Assembly (NCBI GenBank): GCA_050291465.1
Contig: JBNKJV010000001.1
Coordinates: forward strand, 186,001-250,000
Direction of reading: 5' to 3'
Source of the DNA: CBFDBF01 sp050291465
Lineage (GTDB): Bacteria > Pseudomonadota > Gammaproteobacteria > Chromatiales > Chromatiaceae
Length of the DNA: 64,000 nucleotides
Shown here one piece after another: positions 8,022-15,712 of the stretch. The translations under genes and the position numbers were made by a program. The notes below the pieces were generated by a model, which ran no database searches, was not told the DNA's origin, and saw only the letters and a list, made by a program, of their open reading frames with translations. Position 1 is the stretch's first letter. Every line of letters starts with the position of its first letter.

Positions 8022-10199
8022 CTAGAAAGGCAGTTTAAGCTTATCTTTCAGCTTCTTTTTCAGTTTATCCTCAGCGCTGTCTTTTTTCGGCGATTCGGTC
8101 TCCGCCGCCCCGGATTCCCCCGCCTTGGCCTCGCCGGTTGCAGGTTCCTCTTTCGGCTTGCCCTGTATCGACTCCAGCAGTTTCTCCTTAAACCTCTCCT
8201 TCTGGCTGTCCATAAGCACCTCGCCCCAATTGATGCTGTACTTCGGCGCACTGTAGCGCCCGGACACATGCACGGGGATGGTGACACCCTCAAGGGAAGC
8301 CAGCTCCTTTCCTCCCTGACCCTTGGAGGTATTTACCAGCACCGTCTTGAGATCGTAATTGGTGGCCTCGTTCACCAGGTTGACGGTCCCGCTGCCGTCC
8401 ACCCGCAGATAGGGGGATTTGGCCATCAGGTCCCTATTGCTGAGAACGCCGCGGGTAATCACACCGGATCCGGAAAGCTCGGAGAAATCGGTCTGTTTCG
8501 GTTCATCGGATTCGGTCGCCCGTTTCCCGTCGACTAGGGCCTTGAGTTCGCGAATGGTCTGCGCCAGGTTGATGCCCTTCACCGCTCCGTCTTCAAAACG
8601 GAAATTGAGGTTGCCCCCAAGGGACTGTTTGACGGCGTTGGTGCTGTTGCCGCTGGCCTGCAAATCTGCGTTGAAACGCCCGGTTCCTGTAAGCCGTTCC
8701 TCTCCCGTCATATCTTTAAGCAGTGGCCCGGCCTGAATATTGTTCAGGGCACTCTTTATCTTCAGCAGCGGGGTCTTGCCCTGGACATCGATATCGGTCT
8801 GACCGGTGTAACTGCCCTGGTAGAAGCTGCTTACCTGCTGATCTACCTGCATCCGGCCGCCGCCGGCCTTGACGGTGACCTTGACCCCCTCGGCCAGAAG
8901 GCCGTTGACCTTTAACTTCCCGATTTGCAGAACACCGTTGAGGTTCAAACTGCGCAGAAGCTCCACGGGGAACAGCGGTTCTTCCCCGCTAGCGGCCGAA
9001 TCCGCGGAGGAACCCGATCCGGCCCCGCCCTCTACCACCGGCGGCAGATAACGGTCGAGATCAAGGTCATCCACCTCTAATGCAAAACCGATGGCGTCGC
9101 CCCTGAGGCTGGCGGTACCGGAGATATGGGTGTCGTCCAGCAGCAGGGCCAGTTTTTCCGCCTCGGTGGTATTGCCCTTGGCGTTTAACACCAGATCCGC
9201 GCTCACGCGGGTAAGGGCTTTCGGGTCGGCCGTATCCGGCTCACCCAATCCCTGGCCGGCCATCCAGCTGCGCAGGTTGAACTCGGCCAGCTTCAGACCG
9301 CCGCTGAATGCCGGCTGGGTATCCAGGTTCCGGCCCTGCAGATCTCCGGAAAGATGCAGATCCCCCGAATCGAGCCGGAGACCGTCCAGCCTGAGAGAAC
9401 GTCCGTCGAGGGTCAGAGTGACGGCCGTCTGCAGTTCAAGCTGCAGTTCCCCCTGGGGCAGCGCCTCACCTGTCGCGTCAACACTCATACTCAGGGGACT
9501 GACCTTGAGTGCATTGGCCTTCTCGTCGATCTCCACGGTACCGCGCAGATCAAGCTGTGCCCTAAGCCGGGGGTCCGCGCTCTCCAGCGCCATGCTCAGC
9601 TCCAGACCCACCGGCTTTCCGGCCACGATGGCGCCGCTTTTCAGATTGATCCGGTCCACCTCATAGTGCTGACCGCTCTGTCGATCGTCCCAGCTTACCC
9701 GGCCGTCGTTGATATCAATCCCGCCGATGGTCAGCTTCGCCGGCCCTTCTCCCTGCGCATCCTCCTGCGCAGGTTTCTCCGTTGCGGGTTGTTCCTTACC
9801 GACCAGGTCATCCCAATTTGTCCGACCGTCCCTGGCCTTCGCCAGGTTCAGCACCAGCCCGTCGACGCCGATGGTATCCACCTCTACTTCCTTGCTGAAC
9901 AACGGCATCAGCTTGACCCGCACCGCGGCCGATTTCGCCGCGGCGAAGGGTTTTTCTCCAAAGCCGGGAGCATTACCCAGGGATACGGCCCCGGTCTCCA
10001 GCCCCAACCAGGGAAATACCGAGAGTTTCAGATCCCCCTCAATATGCAGGGTACGTCCGGTCTCCTTCTGTACCTGGGCAATAATCTCGTCCTTGAAATC
10101 ATTGGGATCGACCACCAAAGGCAGAATGATCACCGCTGCGACCAACAGCAGTATCACCGTACCCAGCAGCCAACCCAAGATCTTGATGACCTTTCCCAT
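8022..10199 (-). CDS. asmA: AsmA family protein
   Basis: The 725-residue protein has one N-terminal inner-membrane anchor (residues 7-29, LGWLLGTVILLLVAAVIILP) followed by the conserved start of the family (VDPNDFKDEIIAQVQKETGR) and a long periplasmic beta-rich region. The conserved C-terminal AsmA block is recognisable (GGNLNFRFEDGAVKGINLAQ...). The tail is rich in Lys and Glu. AsmA-like proteins are bridge-type repeating-beta-groove proteins thought to move phospholipids between the membranes, which fits the mla system elsewhere in this window. It is monocistronic. Confidence 0.9.
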   Translation of the reverse strand: MGKVIKILGWLLGTVILLLVAAVIILPLVVDPNDFKDEIIAQVQKETGRTLHIEGDLKLSVFPWLGLETGAVSLGNAPGFGEKPFAAAKSAAVRVKLMPLFSKEVEVDTIGVDGLVLNLAKARDGRTNWDDLVGKEQPATEKPAQEDAQGEGPAKLTIGGIDINDGRVSWDDRQSGQHYEVDRINLKSGAIVAGKPVGLELSMALESADPRLRAQLDLRGTVEIDEKANALKVSPLSMSVDATGEALPQGELQLELQTAVTLTLDGRSLRLDGLRLDSGDLHLSGDLQGRNLDTQPAFSGGLKLAEFNLRSWMAGQGLGEPDTADPKALTRVSADLVLNAKGNTTEAEKLALLLDDTHISGTASLRGDAIGFALEVDDLDLDRYLPPVVEGGAGSGSSADSAASGEEPLFPVELLRSLNLNGVLQIGKLKVNGLLAEGVKVTVKAGGGRMQVDQQVSSFYQGSYTGQTDIDVQGKTPLLKIKSALNNIQAGPLLKDMTGEERLTGTGRFNADLQASGNSTNAVKQSLGGNLNFRFEDGAVKGINLAQTIRELKALVDGKRATESDEPKQTDFSELSGSGVITRGVLSNRDLMAKSPYLRVDGSGTVNLVNEATNYDLKTVLVNTSKGQGGKELASLEGVTIPVHVSGRYSAPKYSINWGEVLMDSQKERFKEKLLESIQGKPKEEPATGEAKAGESGAAETESPKKDSAEDKLKKKLKDKLKLPF

Positions 10200-10511
10200 T
10201 TAATTCTCCTCGTCTGTTAGCGGTTACCGTCCATCGGGGTATGCGAACAAGCATGGCTCAACGTCTCCAGGATTCCAACCCCAAACCCCCTTTGTGTCTG
10301 TATGGTTGTGCGGCAGGCACGTTCGGAAAGCGGGGTCGGAAGCGGAAATTCGAAAAAAACCGCCGTAAGATACTAAAATTTCTTCAGTTCGGGTCGAAAC
10401 AATATATGGGGATAGACCACACGCCGGACAGGGAAATCGGTTACAACGATCGCTCACCGGTTAAAGAAACAAAGTGGTACCCGATCTACACTAACCAAAG
10501 GAGCACTTATC
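10200..10511. other. gene-free divergent control region
   Basis: No convincing gene lies here. A poor promoter candidate for the signalling operon is TTCGAA near 10349, spaced 16 bases from TACTAA. AAAGGAG at 10497-10503 is an excellent ribosome site for the short reading frame that starts at 10512. Confidence 0.4.
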
Positions 10512-10619
10512 GTGAGGGATCTGCGTTTTATCGGATTTCCTGGAGATACAACGGATCTCAGGCCATCCAGGGAAATCTTGGTCAGCGGCCATGGATCTAA
10601 CGGACCAGAAGCGGCATGA
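10512..10619 (+). CDS. possible 35-residue leader peptide coupled to the REC-HDOD gene
   Basis: GTG at 10512 is preceded by AAAGGAG with an 8-base spacer. The frame runs 35 codons (VRDLRFIGFPGDTTDLRPS...) to a TGA that overlaps the ATG of the next gene (ATGA at 10616-10619). The REC-HDOD start itself has no ribosome site, so translation of this frame would deliver ribosomes to it. The peptide resembles nothing I know. It may function only as a translational coupler. Confidence 0.5.
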   Translation: MRDLRFIGFPGDTTDLRPSREILVSGHGSNGPEAA

Positions 10620-11833
10620 AAAAGTCGATATTGTTTGTGGACGATGAAGAGAGCGTTCTGAGCGGACTTAAACGGTCGCTGCACGGACAAAGGAATGAGT
10701 GGGATATGGAATTTCTGGGTAGCGGCCGGGAGGCGTTGGAGGCGATCGAGCGGAACAGCTTCGACGCCATAGTGACCGATATGCGCATGCCCGGGATGGA
10801 TGGGGCGCAACTGCTGGAACGGATTTCCAAGGACCATCCGGAAATTATTCGTATTATTCTGTCCGGTCACTCCGACGAGGATATGATCGTCCGCTCCGCC
10901 GGCGTCGCCCATCAGTTCATTACCAAACCCTGCGACGCCGTGGTCCTGAAAGACACCCTGGACAGGACCTTCGCTCTTTATGGCTTTCTGGGCAACAGCA
11001 AACTTCACTCCCTGGTTACCGGCCTGCAACGTCTACCCAGCATTCCCCACGCCTACAAGAAAATCGTGGACAAGCTGCGGTCCCCGAACGCCTCCCTCTG
11101 GGAGATAGGAGAGGTGGTAAGCAACGATCCGGCCATGACCGCGAAGATCCTGCAACTGGTGAATTCCGCCTTTTTCGGCCTTGGGCGCCGGGTCTCCGAC
11201 ACCCGAGAAGCCGCCACCCTGATCGGGCTGGATGCCCTCAAGTCCCTGGTACTTTCCATAGGCGTGTTCTCTCAGTTCGAGCAGAAGTCGATCAAGGACA
11301 GCACCTTCTCCATTGAGGCCCTTTTGACCCACAGCCTGGCCGTCGCCAACCTGTCGGAACGCATCGCCAAGAGCGAAGGTGTGGAGAAATCGGTTTCCGA
11401 CGAATGTTTTCTGGCGGGTATGCTGCACGATATCGGTGTATTGATACTCGAACAGAACCTGTCAGAGGAGTACGTTAAGGCCAAGACCCTGGTAACGGAG
11501 CAGGGCATGGACCTGAGCACGGCGGAAACGGAGGTGTTCGGCACCACCCATGGGGCGGTGGGCGCCTACCTGCTGGGCCTCTGGGCACTGCCCTATCCGG
11601 TGGTGGAAGCAGTTGCGTTTCATCACACCCCCAAGCTCTCCGGTTGCGACGGCTGCTGTCCACTGGTAGTGGTGCATGTCGCCAACTCCCTGATTAATCA
11701 ATCGCAAATGGCAAGCGATATGTCTCCGTTCCTGGCGAAAAGCGAGGACAAAGGATTCCTGGAAAAGATCGGCATGGAAGACCGGCCGGAGACCTGGAAA
11801 AAGCTCATTCCGGAACAGGAGGAAGAGGTGTGA
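10616..11833 (+). CDS. response regulator with REC and HDOD domains
   Basis: Residues 1-120 form a receiver domain with the acidic pair VDDE, phospho-acceptor Asp in VTDMRMPGMDG, and Lys in ITKPCD. Residues 140-340 form an HDOD domain (LPSIPHAYKKIVDKL, SNDPAMTAKILQLVNSAFFG, AGMLHDIGVLILEQN, AFHHTP). HDOD proteins are generally non-catalytic signalling modules used in c-di-GMP, chemosensory and stress outputs. No DNA-binding domain and no kinase is nearby. It is the first full gene of a tandem set, and its stop overlaps the next start (GTGA), so the two are coupled. Confidence 0.92.
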   Translation: MKKSILFVDDEESVLSGLKRSLHGQRNEWDMEFLGSGREALEAIERNSFDAIVTDMRMPGMDGAQLLERISKDHPEIIRIILSGHSDEDMIVRSAGVAHQFITKPCDAVVLKDTLDRTFALYGFLGNSKLHSLVTGLQRLPSIPHAYKKIVDKLRSPNASLWEIGEVVSNDPAMTAKILQLVNSAFFGLGRRVSDTREAATLIGLDALKSLVLSIGVFSQFEQKSIKDSTFSIEALLTHSLAVANLSERIAKSEGVEKSVSDECFLAGMLHDIGVLILEQNLSEEYVKAKTLVTEQGMDLSTAETEVFGTTHGAVGAYLLGLWALPYPVVEAVAFHHTPKLSGCDGCCPLVVVHVANSLINQSQMASDMSPFLAKSEDKGFLEKIGMEDRPETWKKLIPEQEEEV

Positions 11834-12987
11834 GCGATAAGATTCTCTTTGTCGATGACGACCCCAACATCCTCAACGCGTTCAAGCGCCAGCTTCGCAA
11901 GCAGTACGACCTGACAACAGCCGGCAACGGGCGGGAAGGCCTGGAGGTCATAAAACAAGAGGGGCCCTTCTCCGTAGTAGTGGCCGACATGCGGATGCCG
12001 GAGATGGATGGGGTCACGTTCCTGAAAAAAGTGAGCGAGCTGACCCCGGACTCAGTCCGCCTTATGCTGACCGGCAACGCGGATCAGCAGACCGCCATCG
12101 ACGCCGTTAATGAGGGCAATGTCTTTCGCTTTCTGACCAAACCCTGCCCCCTTGAAACGCTGATTTCCACGCTTGATGCCGCTCTGAACCAATACCGTCT
12201 GATCCATACCGAGCGGGAGCTTCTTGAGGGAACCCTGAATGGATCGATCGAACTGCTGCTGGAGATCCTCTCCATGGTGGCGCCCACTATTTCCGGTCAG
12301 GCCATGGCCCTGCGGGAAACCGCGGTCGAAGTGGCTCGGTCATTGCGGGTTGCCAATACCTGGGAGATGGAGATGGCCACCATGCTGTCACACATCGCCT
12401 ACGTCACCTTGCCTCCGGAGACACTGGCCAAGACACGCGCCGGAGATGAGTTAACCCCTACGGAAAGACAGATTGTCGCCCACCTGCCCGAAACCGGACA
12501 TAAGCTGCTGGCCAATATTCCGCGTCTGAAAAGGGTCGCCGAAATCGTCCTGTACCAGAACAAAAACTTCGACGGCTCCGGAACACCGGATGATGCGGTG
12601 GCCGGAGAGGACATCCCCATTGAGTCCCGAATACTCAGGATCCTTCACGACCTCAAGGAGCGGGAAGAAAAACTCAAAGTAACTCCGGAGAAGGCCCTGG
12701 AGCAGATGCAGAACAGTACCAGCATCTACGACCCACGGATATTGCAGACGGTGGCCTGGTTCTTCTCGGCCGGAGCCGAAGAAGCGAATATGTCCCCGCC
12801 GATGGACGTGCGTATAAACGAATTGCGACCGGGCCAGGTACTGGTGTCAAACGTGGAAACGGCGGAGGGACGGTTGCTTTTTGCGGCCGGGCACAAACTC
12901 TCCCCGGCCATCGTGGAACGGCTGATCAATTATCACCACATCCACAAAATAAAGGAGCCGATACAGGTCTCGGTGCCCCTGGACTGA
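11830..12987 (+). CDS. response regulator with REC and a degenerate HD-GYP-like domain
   Basis: The receiver is complete (VDDDPNIL, VADMRMPEMDG, LTKPCP). Residues 145-310 follow the HD-GYP layout, but the metal and catalytic residues are gone. The position of HDIGK reads SHIAYV, the HHExxDGSGYP motif reads YQNKNFDGSGTP, and the later DxxDA reads HDLKE. It is therefore unlikely to hydrolyse c-di-GMP and may bind it or a partner. The last 70 residues (MSPPMDVRINELRPGQVLVSN) form a separate small domain often seen after such regions. GTG at 11830 follows CAGGAGGAAG and overlaps the previous stop. Confidence 0.85.
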   Translation: MSDKILFVDDDPNILNAFKRQLRKQYDLTTAGNGREGLEVIKQEGPFSVVVADMRMPEMDGVTFLKKVSELTPDSVRLMLTGNADQQTAIDAVNEGNVFRFLTKPCPLETLISTLDAALNQYRLIHTERELLEGTLNGSIELLLEILSMVAPTISGQAMALRETAVEVARSLRVANTWEMEMATMLSHIAYVTLPPETLAKTRAGDELTPTERQIVAHLPETGHKLLANIPRLKRVAEIVLYQNKNFDGSGTPDDAVAGEDIPIESRILRILHDLKEREEKLKVTPEKALEQMQNSTSIYDPRILQTVAWFFSAGAEEANMSPPMDVRINELRPGQVLVSNVETAEGRLLFAAGHKLSPAIVERLINYHHIHKIKEPIQVSVPLD

Positions 12988-13035
12988 TTTCTCCGGCCGG
13001 CATCGCTACTTACTCGATACAGGGACGCAATTTAG

Positions 13036-13082
13036 AGCATATGAAAAAGAAGACGTTCGTGGGTCGGCAGTTTTCATATGCT
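13036..13082. promoter_or_regulatory. long inverted repeat before the short REC gene
   Basis: AGCATATGAAAA at 13036-13047 and its exact complement TTTTCATATGCT at 13071-13082 flank 23 bases, ending 23 bases before the GTG start. It could be an operator or a leader hairpin that hides the ribosome site. No T run follows, so it is not a simple terminator. Confidence 0.6.
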
Positions 13083-13105
13083 TGATATTCCATGAGGATG
13101 AAGCA

Positions 13106-13639
13106 GTGTATAGATTAATGATCGTCGATGATGAGGAGAATGTTCTCCATGCGCTACGCCGCATACTGTCCAAGACTAAAAATCTGGATATAGTCACCTG
13201 CAACAGCCCGTTCGACGCCCTGGAGATCGCCCGTGATTCTGATTTTCACCTGTTTATATCGGACTACCGTATGCCCGGCATGGACGGCGTCGAGTTTTTG
13301 ATCGAAGTCAAAAAGATTCATCCTAGCGCCCTTCGTCTTATCTTGAGCGGGCAGACGGATTTTGATGCCCTGGTTAGCGCGATCAACCAGGCTGAAATAT
13401 ATCGCTTTATCATGAAACCGGTTCAGTCCTACGAGTTGATTGCCACCGTGCAACAGGCGCTGCAGTATCACGACCTGGCAAAAGAGAACCGCTATCTCGC
13501 CGACCAGATCAGGAAACAGAAGGAAGAGCTGAACCGAAGAGAAACCGCTCTGAGGAAACTCGCCGACGAACACCCACTGATCGCCGAGGTCAACTGGGGA
13601 CCGGATGGATCCATCATGCTGGATGAGGACGATACCTGA
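13106..13639 (+). CDS. single-domain response regulator with a C-terminal coiled-coil
   Basis: Residues 1-122 are a receiver (MIVDDEENVLHAL, ISDYRMPGMDG, IMKPVQ). After it, residues 125-160 form a charged helix likely to be coiled coil (KENRYLADQIRKQKEELNRRE), and the last 15 residues are acidic (MLDEDDT). There is no output enzyme, so it probably works by protein contact, perhaps with the other REC proteins here. GTG at 13106 is chosen because GAGGATG precedes it; a TTG at 13082 in frame lies inside the inverted repeat. It is separated from the upstream pair by 118 bp and converges with the REC-GGDEF-EAL gene, 6 bp away. Confidence 0.85.
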   Translation: MYRLMIVDDEENVLHALRRILSKTKNLDIVTCNSPFDALEIARDSDFHLFISDYRMPGMDGVEFLIEVKKIHPSALRLILSGQTDFDALVSAINQAEIYRFIMKPVQSYELIATVQQALQYHDLAKENRYLADQIRKQKEELNRRETALRKLADEHPLIAEVNWGPDGSIMLDEDDT

Positions 13640-13645
13640 AGATCG

Positions 13646-15352
13646 CTATTCCCGCGCCAACTCGTCCATAGGGCGCGGTTCGGAAAAATGGTAGCCCTGC
13701 CCGTAATCCACCCCAAGCAAACGGAGCTGCTCCAGTACGGCGTGATTCTCCACATACTCCGCAACCGTCTTTTTTCCCATGGCCCGCCCGATCTCCGCGA
13801 TGGATTTGACAATCGCATGGTTGATTTTATCTTTATCGATGTTGCGCACGAACATACCGTCGATCTTCAGGAAATCGACCGGCAGGTTCTTCAGGTATCC
13901 GAACGAAGAGAGACCGCTACCGAAATCATCCAGGGAAAAAAGAAACCCCTCCCGCCTTAACCGTCGCATGAATCGTATGGCGTCATTCATGCGGACGATG
14001 GCCGCCGTCTCCGTAACCTCGAAACAGATCTTGCTCTGGGGGATCGATGATGAAGCGAAACTGCTGAGTACAAAATCCAGAACCTGCTGATCGCCTAGGG
14101 AATGGCCGGAAAGATTTATGGAACACAACGCAAGCCTGTGCAAGGCATCCTGATGCTGCTCAAACCACTCGATCACGGCACCGATGACCCAGCGATCGAT
14201 CCCGGTAGTGAGATGAAAGCTCTCCGCTGCGGGAAAAAAGCGTCGCGGAGGAATGACCTCACCCTCTTCTCCCCGCATCCGCACCAGTATTTCAAAATGA
14301 TCGCCCTCTTCTTCCGCCGGGCGCAAAGGCACGATAGGCTGGTAATACAGAAGGAAACTGTCTTCCGCCAGGGCCTTCTGTATACGCGCCACCCACTGCA
14401 TCTCATCCAGGCGATCCGTGAGATCCCGATCCTTTTCGCTGGCGATATGGATGCGATTGCGGCCCTCGTCCTTGGCGACGTTACACGCGGTTTCGGCGGC
14501 ACCGAGAATCGCCGCGACACTCTCACTCCGCGGAGATATAGGAACGACGCCGATGCATGCACCCAGGGAAAACGGCTGGCCGTCCCATTCAAAGTGGTGC
14601 CGGTTCAGATCGGCCAGAACATCCGTAACCAGCTTACGGGCCATCTCCAGCGGACAGTCCCACAGCAGCATACCGAACTGATCGGCGGACAAACGGGCCA
14701 CAAGGTCGCTTTTGCGGCAATGCCGGGAAAGCAGTTGCGCGGCCTGGCGCAACAGCTCATCACCGGCCGTGGGGCCGCAGGAGCCGTTGATTACTCGAAA
14801 GTGATCGATATTGATGTAGCAGAGAATATGCTCGCGAAGCTCTTCCCGGCTGACCTCCAGGGCGGACTCCAGATGCGTCTCAAACGCCTGGCGGTTCATG
14901 AGCCCGGTAAGGATGTCATGTTTGGACTGGTAAGAAAGCCTCTCCGCCAGATCCTGCGTCAGCGCCGCTTTCTTCAGCTTCTCCCGGTAGTATTCCAGCG
15001 CCTGCTCCACCGCTTCCACCATGACCTCGGGAGAGCACGGCTTGTGCAGAAAGCGGAAAACATTGCCGCGATTAACCGCGTCCACCGCGGTTTGCTGATC
15101 GGCGTTGCCGGTAAGCATGATGCGCACGGTATCCGGGGCCTGCTCGCGGATACGCATCAGCAGATCCAGACCGGACATTTCCGGCATACGCATATCGGAC
15201 ACCACGACCGCATAGGGTCCGTAGCGGGAAACCATCTCCAGCGCCTCCCGGCCGCTGGCTGCGGTATCCAGTGAAAAGCGTTTACGCAATACGCGTTGAT
15301 AGCTCTCCAGTATCCGCGGATCATCGTCGACGACAAGGACCTTGCCGCTCAT
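13646..15352 (-). CDS. response regulator REC-GGDEF(degenerate)-EAL
   Basis: The 568-residue protein has a complete receiver (VDDDPRIL, VSDMRMPEMSG, LHKPCS). The GGDEF domain has lost its active site (ARLSADQFGMLL in place of GGDEF), although the RxxD site (RKSD) five residues before it is kept. The EAL domain retains the catalytic frame: FEILVRMR (E of ExL), SINLSG, FEVTETAA, DDFGSGLSS, LKIDG, AEYVE, QGYHF. It should hydrolyse c-di-GMP, with the dead GGDEF as a GTP or c-di-GMP sensing domain; this is inference from family behaviour. ATG at 15352 is preferred (GGAGAG nine bases upstream) over an ATG ten codons earlier. Its receiver is very similar to that of the REC-HD gene, for example in the shared stretch MLTGNADQQTA. 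Confidence 0.9.
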   Translation of the reverse strand: MSGKVLVVDDDPRILESYQRVLRKRFSLDTAASGREALEMVSRYGPYAVVVSDMRMPEMSGLDLLMRIREQAPDTVRIMLTGNADQQTAVDAVNRGNVFRFLHKPCSPEVMVEAVEQALEYYREKLKKAALTQDLAERLSYQSKHDILTGLMNRQAFETHLESALEVSREELREHILCYINIDHFRVINGSCGPTAGDELLRQAAQLLSRHCRKSDLVARLSADQFGMLLWDCPLEMARKLVTDVLADLNRHHFEWDGQPFSLGACIGVVPISPRSESVAAILGAAETACNVAKDEGRNRIHIASEKDRDLTDRLDEMQWVARIQKALAEDSFLLYYQPIVPLRPAEEEGDHFEILVRMRGEEGEVIPPRRFFPAAESFHLTTGIDRWVIGAVIEWFEQHQDALHRLALCSINLSGHSLGDQQVLDFVLSSFASSSIPQSKICFEVTETAAIVRMNDAIRFMRRLRREGFLFSLDDFGSGLSSFGYLKNLPVDFLKIDGMFVRNIDKDKINHAIVKSIAEIGRAMGKKTVAEYVENHAVLEQLRLLGVDYGQGYHFSEPRPMDELARE

Positions 15353-15580
15353 CGGCCGAATCTCTCCTTTTATCCCCAGCATTGTCTGGCCTGCCGTTAA
15401 TATGGGCCCGTGTATATCCTGCTAGCGGCTGCCACCCGGAAATCTTGATCCGTCGTCCTGTCTGTTTTCATTCCTGATTCAGGAGCAGCGCTATGCGGGG
15501 TGGTGAGGACAATGCGGGACGGATCGCGGCGAAGGAGCCGTTCCTACGCCTCTCTCCAGGGAGAAACAACAGGAGGGATA

Positions 15581-15654
15581 TGGAGCGGGTGATGGGAATC
15601 GAACCCACGTTTGAAGCTTGGGAAGCTCCAGTTCTACCATTGAACTACACCCGC
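15581..15654 (-). tRNA. glyU: tRNA-Gly (anticodon CCC)
   Basis: The 74-base gene starts GCGGGTGTAGTTCAATGGTA on the minus strand. The anticodon arm GGAGC-TTCCCAA-GCTTC gives CCC. It has T arm GGTTCGATTCC and encoded CCA, and matches the layout of E. coli glyU. The gap from 15353 to 15580 shows no other feature. Confidence 0.95.
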
Positions 15655-15712
15655 CGAATCAATGATGAAAATCGATTCTATTGGCAGAAAAGTACCGACG
15701 CAAGCAACTTTA

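Noticed and set aside
10224..10600. Opposed frames of 77 and 119 codons in the control region before the REC operon
   Set aside because: Neither has a ribosome site, family pattern or codon bias; only the short coupled frame at 10512 has initiation signals.
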